DNA from: PALSA-612 sp035652235
GTDB lineage: Bacteria > Actinomycetota > Thermoleophilia > Gaiellales > Gaiellaceae
Reading direction: 5' to 3'
Length of the DNA: 64,000 bases
Assembly (NCBI GenBank): GCA_035652235.1
Contig: DASREE010000008.1
Span: 1 to 64,000 of the forward strand
The notes beneath the pieces were generated by a model, which was not told the DNA's origin, made no database searches, and saw nothing but the letters and a program-made list of their open reading frames with translations. Within the stretch, counting starts at the first letter, position 1. Each line of letters opens with the position of its first letter. The translations under genes were made by a program, and so were the position numbers. This document shows, piece by piece, positions 8,721-15,752 of the stretch.

Positions 8721-8745
8721 TGGCACTCTCCCACCGAGAGTGCCA
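8721..8745. promoter_or_regulatory. CIRCE operator (HrcA binding site) of groESL
   Basis: TGGCACTC, nine bases, then GAGTGCCA: the CIRCE arrangement (consensus TTAGCACTC-N9-GAGTGCTAA) with G:C replacing A:T in the outer arm. It lies between the -10 box and groES, across the expected start site, so HrcA binding should block initiation. hrcA itself is not in this window. Confidence 0.92.
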
Positions 8746-8749
8746 ACGC

Positions 8750-8779
8750 ATCCTACCCACTGTCGTGCGGGGTCTGCAA
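8750..8779 (-). promoter_or_regulatory. groESL promoter
   Basis: On the minus strand TTGCAG (8779-8774) is followed after 18 bp by TAGGAT (8755-8750), a good housekeeping sigma promoter. The CIRCE repeat starts 4 bp downstream. Unlike most promoters here it has a 5' leader, about 60 nt with a ribosome site. Confidence 0.75.
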
Positions 8780-8832
8780 GTCCCGGAGCCAGCTGCCGGG
8801 CCCGCTGTCACAAGCGCTAGTGTCAGCGTGGC

Positions 8833-9273
8833 TTGAAGCGCGAGTTCTCAGCGGGGGGCGTGCTCGTGCGAGAGATCGACGGCCGCCCGATGGTGGCGGC
8901 GATCCGCCCCGGCGGCAAGCCCGACGGCCTGTGGGCGTTGCCGAAAGGCAGGATCGCGAAGGGCGAGCCGCCCGAGCAGACCGCCATCCGCGAGGTGGAG
9001 GAGGAGACCGGCGTGCGCGGCTCGCTCGTCCGCAAGCTGGGCGACGTCCGCTACGTGTACACGTGGGAGGGCGAGCGGATCTTCAAGGTCGTCAGCTTCT
9101 ACCTGCTCCGTTACACCGGCGGCACGCTCGGCGAGCTGAGCGACGAGTACGCGCACGAGGTGGCGGACGTGCGCTGGCTGCCGCTCGAGGACGCGCCGCG
9201 ACTGCTCGCCTACTCGGGCGAGCGGCAGATGGCCCAGCAGGCGCTGGAGTTCCTCGCCGCCGAGACCGTATGA
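8833..9273 (+). CDS. NUDIX hydrolase
   Basis: A 146-residue single-domain NUDIX pyrophosphohydrolase. The full NUDIX box is present at residues 39-61 (GRIAKGE...REVEEETGV), giving the Mg-binding glutamates. The N-terminus FSAGGVLVREIDGRPMVAAI and the context fit a MutT/Ap4A-type house-cleaning enzyme, but the substrate is not evident. A TTG start at 8833 is the only one giving the usual N-terminus MKREFSAGGV. A TAGTGT box lies 9 nt upstream (8818-8823), so the transcript would be nearly leaderless. It is divergent from groES and monocistronic or joined to the next gene. Confidence 0.85.
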   Translation: MKREFSAGGVLVREIDGRPMVAAIRPGGKPDGLWALPKGRIAKGEPPEQTAIREVEEETGVRGSLVRKLGDVRYVYTWEGERIFKVVSFYLLRYTGGTLGELSDEYAHEVADVRWLPLEDAPRLLAYSGERQMAQQALEFLAAETV

Positions 9274-9300
9274 TGCGGCTCACCCTCGGCAGGCCCCTGT

Positions 9301-9669
9301 ATGCACGCCATGTATGCCCTGAACTTCTACTCGCCGATCGTGGCCGACCAGCTGCGCCTGCATCGCAAGACCGCCACCATCCGGCTCGGCGACAAGTCGG
9401 GGAAGTACCGCAAGGGCATGATCGTGCAGGTGCTGTGCGGGGCGCGCTACAGCCCGCGCGAGAAGGTGTTCGAGGCGGTGATCGACAAGGTCGACGTGAA
9501 GCAGCTGGGCGAGCTGTCGCCGAACGAGATCCAGCACGACAACCCGATGCTCAAGCACCCGGAGGAGATGGCCTCCTTCCTCAGCCAGCTCTACAACCGC
9601 GACGTGTCCCTCGAGGACACGGTGACGATCATCCGCTTCAGCGAGATCAAGCAGAACCAGGCGCACTGA
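9301..9669 (+). CDS. ASCH-domain-like small protein
   Basis: A 122-residue protein that resembles the ASCH/PUA-like fold: early YALNFYSPIVADQL, then RKTATIRLGDKSGKYRKG and VQVLCGARYSPREKVFEAVIDKVDVKQLGEL, the pattern of small ASCH proteins that bind RNA or act on modified nucleosides. The second half has a conserved-looking NPMLKHPEEMASFLSQLYNRDVSLEDTVTIIRFSEI. Either ATG 9301 or ATG 9310 could start it. It follows the NUDIX gene by 27 nt, so the two may be one transcript. The biological role is unknown. Confidence 0.75.
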   Translation: MHAMYALNFYSPIVADQLRLHRKTATIRLGDKSGKYRKGMIVQVLCGARYSPREKVFEAVIDKVDVKQLGELSPNEIQHDNPMLKHPEEMASFLSQLYNRDVSLEDTVTIIRFSEIKQNQAH

Positions 9670-9744
9670 GCCGCACGGCGGAGCCGAAGCACCCGGGACG
9701 GCGGAGCCGGGAGACCGCCCTCGGCGTCCGACGGCCGCGTCCCG

Positions 9745-9984
9745 CGAACCGTCAAGCCCCGCCCCCCGAACCGTCAAGTAACAGACTGTTACGAGGGACT
9801 CGCGGAGAGACTCGCGGCCGGCGCACCCGTGTGGGCGGCCCGCCCCAGCGGCCCGAGCAGCGCACGAGACGCAAGTAACAGTCTGTTACAAGGGATCGGC
9901 GACGGGATCGGCGACCGGCTGACGGGATCGGCGACAGGTGAGGGATCGGCGCCAGGTGCCCAAGGAACCGGCGACGGAAAGGGG
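9745..9984. repeat. Repeat-rich spacer: two palindromic elements and nested tandem repeats
   Basis: There is no gene here. Two copies of the palindrome GTAACAG-N-CTGTTAC lie at 9778-9792 (centre A) and 9875-9889 (centre T). The first is preceded by CGAACCGTCAAG twice (9745, 9767; 22-bp period) and followed by GACTCGCGG twice (9797, 9809). The second is followed at once by GGGATCGGCGAC at 9892, 9904 and 9924, GGGATCGGCGCC at 9942 and a weaker GGAACCGGCGAC at 9964. A third palindrome lies at 14759. Function is unknown. Confidence 0.85.
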
Positions 9985-10263
9985 TCAGCGGCCCGGCTTG
10001 CGGATGCGCACCCCGCCGAGCTCGGGCGCTCGGAGCGGCCCGCCGCAGGACTCGCAGTCGACGGCGAACACCGACGAGAAGCGCGCACCGCAGGAGGGGC
10101 AGCGCGAGCGGAGCTCGCCGCCGCACTGCGGGCAGGAAGCCGCCAGGTCCCCCTCCGAGGCGTCGAAGTACCGCTGCCCGTAGCCGCAGGAGAGGCAGAC
10201 TGCGGCCCAGTCGCCGAGCACCTTGCGGCGCTCCTCGCGCAGCCAGTCCGAGGCCTTGCCCAC
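9985..10263 (-). CDS. Zinc-ribbon protein, 92 aa
   Basis: A 92-residue protein with three C-x2-C pairs after a helical N-terminus: CLSCG, then CPQCGGELRSRCPSCG, then CESCGG. This suggests two zinc ribbons in the last 70 residues. It ends in a basic tail GGVRIRKPGR. Such proteins bind nucleic acid or act as protein adaptors; no specific role can be read here. GTG 10263 (VGKASDWLREERRKVLGDW) is favoured over longer upstream frames because TACAGT ends 6 nt before it, matching the leaderless pattern seen elsewhere in the window. It is divergent from the E1alpha gene. Confidence 0.8.
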   Translation of the reverse strand: MGKASDWLREERRKVLGDWAAVCLSCGYGQRYFDASEGDLAASCPQCGGELRSRCPSCGARFSSVFAVDCESCGGPLRAPELGGVRIRKPGR

Positions 10264-10431
10264 AGGCGGACTGTAGCGGTGCCGGTCCAGTCGTGCGACC
10301 CGCCTCTCGCTCGCCGAGGAGGGCGTCGGGCGAGCGCCGTCAGCTGCTTGCGCGTCTCCGCGCGTACCGGCTGCCGCAGCCGATGCCGAACACCTGCCGC
10401 GCCCGCTGCAGGAGCGCGCAGGGCGAGCCGA

Positions 10432-10437
10432 TAGAGT
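10432..10437 (+). promoter_or_regulatory. -10 box (TAGAGT) of the 2-oxoacid dehydrogenase operon
   Basis: TAGAGT lies 28 nt before ATG 10466. An AGGAAAGG ribosome site at 10452-10459 shows that this operon, unlike many genes nearby, has a short 5' leader. Confidence 0.5.
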
Positions 10438-10465
10438 GTTCGAGTCCAGCCAGGAAAGGGTGTGA

Positions 10466-11509
10466 ATGGCGATCGCGCGCGAAGCCGAGCCGGTCGGCTC
10501 CCTGTCAGAGGTGAGGGACGTCGGCCTCGACCGGGACGACCTTCTCGGGATGTACCGCAACATGCTGCTCACACGGGGGATCGAGGAGCGCGGCCACATC
10601 CTCTACAAGCAGGGCAAGATCCCGGGCTCCTTCTACACGGGTCGCGGCAACGAGGCGGCTGCCGTCGCGATCGGGACAGCGATGGGTCCCGACGACGTCG
10701 GCACGCCGCTCCACCGTGACATGGGTGTCCACGTCGTGCGCGGCCTCGAGCCGTGGCGAGTGCTCGCCCAGTACATGGGCCGCGTCGACGGACCGGCGAG
10801 AGGCCGGGACGGTAACGTCCACATGGGCGAGTCGCGGCTGGGACTGATCGCGATGGTCAGCCACCTGCCTGCGATGCTCCCGGTCGCGGTCGGCTGCGCG
10901 CTTGCCTTCCGCATCCGCGACGAGCGCCGCGTCGCGGTCGGCTGGTTCGGCGAAGGGGCCTCGTCGCGGGGCGACACGCACGAGTCGATGAACTTCGCCG
11001 GCACACGCCGCCTGCCCGTCGTCTTCGTCTGCGACAACAACCAGTGGGCGTACTCGACCCCGACCCACCTCGAGTACGCCGCCGAGCACGTCGCCGACCG
11101 GGCGCAGGCATACGGCTTCGAGGGCGTCGTCGTCGACGGCACCGACGTGCTGGCCGTGTACCGCGAGGCGAAGCGGGCGATCGAGAAGGCGCGCGCCGGC
11201 GGGGGGCCGACGCTGATCGAGTGCGTCACGCTGCGCATGGAGGGCCACGCCGTCCACGACGACGCCTTCTACGTCCCGCGCGAGCTGTTCGAGGAGTGGG
11301 CGAAGCGCGACCCGATCGACCGCTTCCGCGCCTGGCTCCGCGACAACGTCTCGCTGACAGACGAGGAAGAGGACGAGATCGGGGCCGAGATCAAGCACGT
11401 GCTTTCGGACGCGATGCGGCGGGCGGAGGAGTCTCCGCTTCCCGACCCTGCGACGCTGACGGACGGGGTGTACGCGGAGCCGGACGAGCTGTACCTCCCC
11501 CACCACTGA
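10466..11509 (+). CDS. 2-oxoacid dehydrogenase (pyruvate or branched-chain) E1 alpha subunit
   Basis: A 347-residue thiamin-diphosphate-dependent E1 alpha subunit. The ThDP/Mg motif is visible as GEG...CDNNQWAYSTP near residues 165-195, and the phosphorylation-loop region RMEGHAVHDDAFYVP is present. With E1 beta it decarboxylates a 2-oxoacid and reductively acylates the lipoyl group of E2. Pyruvate/acetoin-type and branched-chain subunits are close, so the substrate is open. It is first in an operon with E1 beta and E2; lipB and lipA follow. ATG 10466 has a good AGGAAAGG site. Confidence 0.92.
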   Translation: MAIAREAEPVGSLSEVRDVGLDRDDLLGMYRNMLLTRGIEERGHILYKQGKIPGSFYTGRGNEAAAVAIGTAMGPDDVGTPLHRDMGVHVVRGLEPWRVLAQYMGRVDGPARGRDGNVHMGESRLGLIAMVSHLPAMLPVAVGCALAFRIRDERRVAVGWFGEGASSRGDTHESMNFAGTRRLPVVFVCDNNQWAYSTPTHLEYAAEHVADRAQAYGFEGVVVDGTDVLAVYREAKRAIEKARAGGGPTLIECVTLRMEGHAVHDDAFYVPRELFEEWAKRDPIDRFRAWLRDNVSLTDEEEDEIGAEIKHVLSDAMRRAEESPLPDPATLTDGVYAEPDELYLPHH

Positions 11510-11514
11510 CCGAC

Positions 11515-11571
11515 ATGGACGACTGGACGACCGCACGCGAGCGGCACTTCGACTCCCGGCCACCCGCCTGA
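11515..11571 (+). CDS. Possible 18-residue coupling peptide between E1 alpha and E1 beta
   Basis: ATG 11515 opens a short frame, MDDWTTARERHFDSRPPA, ending at TGA 11571, four bases before the E1 beta GTG. It fills nearly all of the 65-nt gap. It may simply be spacer, or a translated leader that carries ribosomes to the next start. No homology is claimed. Confidence 0.25.
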   Translation: MDDWTTARERHFDSRPPA

Positions 11572-11574
11572 GCC

Positions 11575-12549
11575 GTGCCCGAGCTCACGTACCTGCAAGC
11601 GATCTCCGACGCCCTCCGCGGGGAGATGCGCCGCGACCAGCGCGTGTTCGTGATCGGGGAGGACGTCGGCGTCTACGGCGGCGCCTTCAAGGTCACGCTC
11701 GGCTTCCAGGAGGAGTTCGGCCCGTGGCGCGTGATCGACGCGCCTCTCGCCGAGACCGCGATCGTCGGCGGCTGCACAGGCGCTGCGCTGATGGGCATGC
11801 GCCCGGTCGCCGAGATGCAGTTCTCGGACTTCGTCTCCTGCGCCTGGGACCAGCTGGTCACGGTGGCGGCCAAGCAGCACTACCGCGCGGGCACGCCGGT
11901 GCCGATCGTCGTCCGGCTTCCCTCGGGCGGTGGCTTCTCGGGCGGTCCGTTCCACTCGCAGAACCCGGAGAGCTCGTTCGCGCACGTGCCCGGGCTCAAG
12001 TGCGTGTGCCCCGCGACGCCCGCAGACGCGAAGGGCCTCCTGATCAGCGCCATCGAAGACCCGAACCCGGTGCTCTTCTTCGAGCACAAGCACCTCTACC
12101 GGCGCATCAAGGGCGACGTGCCCGAGGAGCGCTACACCGTTCCGATCGGCAAGGCCCGCGTGCATCGCGAGGGGGACGACGTCTCGGTCGTCACGTGGGG
12201 CGCGATGGTCTACACGGCCTCCGAGGCGGCCGTCGCGCTCGAGCGCGACGGGGTGTCCGTGGAGATCATCGACCTGCGCTCGGTAGTGCCCTGGGACCGC
12301 CAGACGGTGCTCGAGAGCGTGCGCAAGACGTCGAAGGTGCTCGTCCTGCACGAGGACACGCACACCGGCGGCTTCGGCGCCGAGATCGCGGCGACCGTCG
12401 CCGAGGAGGCGTTCGAGGACCTCGACGCACCGGTGCGCCGTCTCGCCGCGCCCGACTGCCCGGTGCCGTTCTCGCCCCCGCTCGAGAAGGCGTTCATCCC
12501 GCAGGTCGAGGACGTCGAGCGCGTGCTCAGGGAGCTCGCGGAGTACTGA
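11575..12549 (+). CDS. 2-oxoacid dehydrogenase E1 beta subunit
   Basis: A 324-residue E1 beta subunit, partner of the upstream alpha chain. It has IGEDVGVYGGAFKVT at residues 24-38, the transketolase pyrimidine-binding domain with AETAIVGGCTGAAL, and the C-terminal domain with VLVLHEDTHTGGFGAEIAA. Together they form the alpha2beta2 E1 of a pyruvate or branched-chain complex. GTG 11575 starts PELTYLQAISDALRGEM, the usual N-terminus. Its stop overlaps the E2 start by one base (TGATG), so the two are translationally coupled. Confidence 0.93.
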   Translation: MPELTYLQAISDALRGEMRRDQRVFVIGEDVGVYGGAFKVTLGFQEEFGPWRVIDAPLAETAIVGGCTGAALMGMRPVAEMQFSDFVSCAWDQLVTVAAKQHYRAGTPVPIVVRLPSGGGFSGGPFHSQNPESSFAHVPGLKCVCPATPADAKGLLISAIEDPNPVLFFEHKHLYRRIKGDVPEERYTVPIGKARVHREGDDVSVVTWGAMVYTASEAAVALERDGVSVEIIDLRSVVPWDRQTVLESVRKTSKVLVLHEDTHTGGFGAEIAATVAEEAFEDLDAPVRRLAAPDCPVPFSPPLEKAFIPQVEDVERVLRELAEY

Positions 12550-13976
12550 TGGCATCCACGGTCGTCGACGTCGTCATGCCGCAGATGGGCGTCTCCGTGT
12601 CGGAGGGGACGATCACGAGGTGGCTGAAGCAGGAGGGAGAGGCCGTCGCCTTCGACGAGCCGCTGCTCGAGATCTCGACGGACAAGGTGGACACGGAGGT
12701 GCCGAGCCCCGGCGCGGGCGTGCTGCAGCGGATCCTCGTCCAGGAGGGGGAGACGGTCGAGGTCGGCACCCGCCTCGCCGTGATCGCCGCCGCCGGCGCG
12801 GAGCCCTCGCCGGCGCCCGCCAGCGCACCCCCCCAGGCGCCCCCGGAGCCCGCGGCGGCGCCGGAGCGGGCGGAGCCTGAGCCCGCGGAGCCGGGACCTG
12901 CGCCAGCCGTTCCGGGCGCCGGAGACGGCCGCAGCTTCGTCTCGCCCGTCGTCGCGCGGATCGCGAGCGAGCACGGCGTCGACGTGGCGCGCGTGCCCGG
13001 AACCGGCCACGGCGGCCGCGTGACGAAGAAGGACATCCTCGCCTACATCGAGTCGGGAGGAGCCGGTGCGCCACCGGCGCCCGCCGCCGCGGAGCCCGCC
13101 GCGCCGCCTCCACCCGGCCCGGAGGCCGGCCCGGCACCCACTGCCGCCCCGGCGCCGCCCCCTCCGCCCGCGGCGGCACCTGGCCCCCGGGTCCCGCCAC
13201 CGCCCGCCGAGGCTGCGCCCCCGCCGCCGGCGCCCCCGCCTCCCGAGCCCCCGGCGCCGGCGCCCGGCGAGATCGTCGAGCCGATGACCGCGATGCGGCG
13301 GGGGATCGCCGAGCACATGCGCCGCTCGCTCGACACCTCCGCGCACGTGACGACGGTGTTCGAGGTCGACATGACCAAGGTGGTCGCGATCCGCGAGAAG
13401 CTGAAGCCGCAGTACCAGGCCGCCTACGGCGTCAACCCGACGTACCTCGCCTTCGTCGCGCGGGCGACGATCGAGGCGATCCGCAACTGGCCGTGGATGA
13501 ACGCGGAGGTCCGCGGCGAGTCGATCGTCGTCAAGCAGTACGTGAACCTCGGCATCGCCGTCGCCCTCGAGGGCGGCAAGGGACTGATCGTGCCGGTGAT
13601 CAAGAATGCCGAGGGCTACAACCTGCTCGGCCTGGCGCGCGCCATCGCCGACGTCGCCGAGCGCGCGCGGGCGAAGAAGCTCGTGCCCGACGACGTGCAG
13701 GGCGGCACCTTCACGATCACGAACCCGGGAGGGTGGGGCGCCATCATCGGGACGCCGATCATCAGCCAGCCGCAGGTGGCGATCCTCGACGTCGAGGCGC
13801 TCGTCAAGCGGCCGGTCGTGATCGCAGACGAGGCCGGAAACGACGTGATCGCGATCCGCCCGATGATGAACCTGTGCCTCTCCTACGACCACCGGCTGGT
13901 CGACGGCGCCTACGCGGCCCAGTTCATGAAGGAGCTGCGCGAGAACCTCGAGAGCTGGGACGAGGCGACGTACTGA
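12549..13976 (+). CDS. Dihydrolipoamide acyltransferase (E2)
   Basis: A 475-residue E2 core. Residues 1-80 are one lipoyl domain with the lipoylated lysine in DKVDTE (Lys46). A Pro/Ala linker follows, then the peripheral-subunit-binding domain at about 130-165 (SPVVARIASEHGVDVARVPG), a second very Pro/Ala-rich linker, and the catalytic domain from about 240. The active-site motif YDHRLVDG is near residue 443. It transfers the acyl group from lipoyl to CoA. Only one lipoyl domain is present. ATG 12549 overlaps the E1 beta stop. No E3 gene is adjacent, so dihydrolipoamide dehydrogenase must come from elsewhere. Confidence 0.94.
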   Translation: MASTVVDVVMPQMGVSVSEGTITRWLKQEGEAVAFDEPLLEISTDKVDTEVPSPGAGVLQRILVQEGETVEVGTRLAVIAAAGAEPSPAPASAPPQAPPEPAAAPERAEPEPAEPGPAPAVPGAGDGRSFVSPVVARIASEHGVDVARVPGTGHGGRVTKKDILAYIESGGAGAPPAPAAAEPAAPPPPGPEAGPAPTAAPAPPPPPAAAPGPRVPPPPAEAAPPPPAPPPPEPPAPAPGEIVEPMTAMRRGIAEHMRRSLDTSAHVTTVFEVDMTKVVAIREKLKPQYQAAYGVNPTYLAFVARATIEAIRNWPWMNAEVRGESIVVKQYVNLGIAVALEGGKGLIVPVIKNAEGYNLLGLARAIADVAERARAKKLVPDDVQGGTFTITNPGGWGAIIGTPIISQPQVAILDVEALVKRPVVIADEAGNDVIAIRPMMNLCLSYDHRLVDGAYAAQFMKELRENLESWDEATY

Positions 13977-13997
13977 CCCGCAGGCTAGGGTGAGGGA

Positions 13998-14714
13998 GTG
14001 AGCGGCCCCCGGACCGCGTACCTGCTCAACCTCGGCGTCGTCGAGTACCGGGAGGCGTGGGACGTGCAGCGCTCGCTCGCCGCAGCCGTCTCGCAGGGCG
14101 CGATTCCGGACACGGTGCTCCTGCTCGAGCACCCGGCCGTCGTCACCGTCGGGCGGCTCACCGGCGCCGGCGAGCTTCACCTGCCGGCCGGTGCGGAGGT
14201 GGACGTCGTCGAGACGGACCGCGGCGGCAGGTCGACCTACCATGGCCCCGGCCAGCTCGTCTGCTATCCGCTCCTCGACCTGAACCGCCACGGCCGCGAC
14301 GTGAAGCGCTACTGCCGCAACCTCGAGGAGGCGGTGATCAGCACCCTCGCCGCCTTCGAGCTCGCCGGCGAGCGGATCGAAGGGCTGACCGGCGTGTGGC
14401 TGCGGCCGCCGCCGCGCAAGATCTGCTCGATCGGCGTCCACATCTCGCGCTGGGTGACGACCCACGGCTACGCGCTGAACGTCGATCTCGACACCCGGCC
14501 GTTCACCGAGTGGATCACCGCCTGCGGCCTGGACGACGCCGCGTTCACGACGATCGCCTCGGAGGTCGGTCGGGCGGTGGCGGTGGACGAGGTGCGGCCG
14601 GTCGCGGCGGCGGCGCTCGAGGAGGTGCTCGGCCTCGCCTTCGAGGAGCTGCCGGCCGACGAGGGAGCGGGGCTGTGGTCGCAGCCGACGCACGCGCGCC
14701 TGGCGAGCCGCTGA
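13998..14714 (+). CDS. lipB: Octanoyl-ACP:protein N-octanoyltransferase (LipB)
   Basis: A 238-residue LipB, which moves octanoyl from ACP to apo-lipoyl domains such as the E2 encoded just upstream. The substrate-pocket motif RGGRSTYHGPGQLV is at residues 75-88, the catalytic Lys is at about 141 (RKICSIGVH) and the catalytic Cys at about 176 (TACGL). In many LipB proteins the residue after K-x is Ala; here it is Cys (KICS). GTG 13998 lies 6 nt after TAGGGT (13986-13991), so it may have its own leaderless transcript besides read-through from E2. Confidence 0.93.
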   Translation: MSGPRTAYLLNLGVVEYREAWDVQRSLAAAVSQGAIPDTVLLLEHPAVVTVGRLTGAGELHLPAGAEVDVVETDRGGRSTYHGPGQLVCYPLLDLNRHGRDVKRYCRNLEEAVISTLAAFELAGERIEGLTGVWLRPPPRKICSIGVHISRWVTTHGYALNVDLDTRPFTEWITACGLDDAAFTTIASEVGRAVAVDEVRPVAAAALEEVLGLAFEELPADEGAGLWSQPTHARLASR

Positions 14715-14720
14715 CCGCCA

Positions 14721-14776
14721 CCGCCCGCCGCAGCCTTCACCCCGCCCGCCGCAGCCTTGTAACAGACTGTTACTTG
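14721..14776. repeat. Tandem 17-mer followed by palindromic element
   Basis: CCGCCCGCCGCAGCCTT occurs at 14721-14737 and again at 14742-14758 (21-bp period). The second copy runs straight into the palindrome GTAACAGACTGTTAC (14759-14773), flanked by CTTG on both sides. The 21-nt core is the exact reverse complement of the copy at 9872-9892. It lies between lipB and lipA, 27 nt before the lipA -10 box. Confidence 0.85.
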
Positions 14777-14815
14777 GCGACTTGGCGCGGGGGCGGGGAG
14801 CGTAGACTGCGCGTC

Positions 14816-15721
14816 GTGGAGCGATCGTTGCCCGTGGCAGCCCGGCCGCGCCGGCCCGAGTGGATGAAGGTGCGCGCCCCGAGCGCAGACAGCCGCTACG
14901 ACGACGTGCGCACGCTCGTCCACGGACAGCGACTGCACACCATCTGCGAGGAGGCGCGCTGCCCGAACATCGCCGAGTGCTGGGGGCGCGGGACGGCGAC
15001 CTTCCAGATCCTCGGCGACACGTGCACGCGCGCCTGCCGCTACTGCGACGTCCACTCCGGGAAGCCGGACCGCCCGCCCGATCCGCTCGAGCCGCTCCGC
15101 CTCGCACAGGTGGCTGCCCGCCTCGGCCTCGAGCACGTCGTCGTCACGTCCGTCGACCGGGACGACCTGCCCGACCGGGGTGCGGGGCACTACGCGGCGA
15201 CGATCCGGGCGCTCAAGGCCAAGCTGCCGGCGGCCTCCGTCGAGGTGCTGACACCCGACTTCCTCGGCTGCGAGGAGGAGGCGCTCCGCGTCGTGCTGGC
15301 CGAGCGGCCCGAGGTCTTCAACCACAACATCGAGACGGTCCGCAGGCTGCATCCGCACATGCGCGGGGCGAAGGCCTCCTACGACGGCGCGCTCCGCCTG
15401 CTCCGGCGGGCGAAGGAGCTCGCCGACTATCCGCTGCTGACGAAGTCGGGGGTCATCGTCGGCCTCGGCGAGAGCAACGACGAGGTCGTCGAGACGCTCC
15501 GTGACCTGCGCGCGCACGACGTCGACGTCGTCACCATCGGCCAGTACCTGCGGCCGTCGCCCAAGCACGCGCCGATCGACCGCTGGGTGCACCCCGACGA
15601 GTTCCGCTGGTTCACCGAGCAGGGCGAGGCGATGGGCTTCGGCTCGGTCTTCGCCGGCCCGCTCGTCCGCTCGAGCTACCGCGCCGACGAGCAGAAGCAC
15701 GCGGCGACGACATCGAGCTAG
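14816..15721 (+). CDS. lipA: Lipoyl synthase (LipA)
   Basis: A 301-residue radical-SAM enzyme that inserts two sulfurs into protein-bound octanoyl to make the lipoyl cofactor. The radical-SAM cluster is bound by C-x3-C-x2-C at Cys70, 74 and 77 (CTRACRYC), and the auxiliary sacrificial cluster by Cys44, 49 and 55 (CEEARCPNIAEC). The C-terminal arginine-serine motif VRSSYRADE supplies the auxiliary-cluster serine ligand. GTG 14816 is set by TAGACT (14803-14808) 7 nt upstream. The order E1-E2-lipB-lipA puts the complex and its cofactor synthesis in one locus. Confidence 0.95.
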   Translation: MERSLPVAARPRRPEWMKVRAPSADSRYDDVRTLVHGQRLHTICEEARCPNIAECWGRGTATFQILGDTCTRACRYCDVHSGKPDRPPDPLEPLRLAQVAARLGLEHVVVTSVDRDDLPDRGAGHYAATIRALKAKLPAASVEVLTPDFLGCEEEALRVVLAERPEVFNHNIETVRRLHPHMRGAKASYDGALRLLRRAKELADYPLLTKSGVIVGLGESNDEVVETLRDLRAHDVDVVTIGQYLRPSPKHAPIDRWVHPDEFRWFTEQGEAMGFGSVFAGPLVRSSYRADEQKHAATTSS

Positions 15722-15734
15722 GCCGGGGTCGGCG

Positions 15735-15752
15735 CGGCCGCGTCAGCGGCCG
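15735..15752. terminator. Small hairpin between convergent lipA and fumC
   Basis: CGGCCGC-GTCA-GCGGCCG, a 7-bp stem with a tetraloop, sits across the fumC stop codon and 14 nt after the lipA stop. It could stop transcripts from both sides, though it is short and has no U-tract. Confidence 0.45.

Noticed and set aside
9745..9984. Considered a CRISPR array because of repeated 12-mers
   Set aside because: Units are too short, spacing is irregular, no spacer-like unique sequences and no cas genes.
12210..15107. Very long open frame antisense to E1beta, E2 and lipB (965 codons)
   Set aside because: It mirrors the GC-rich third positions of the plus-strand genes and is dominated by Arg, Gly and Asp without domain logic. 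Plus-strand genes carry all known motifs.
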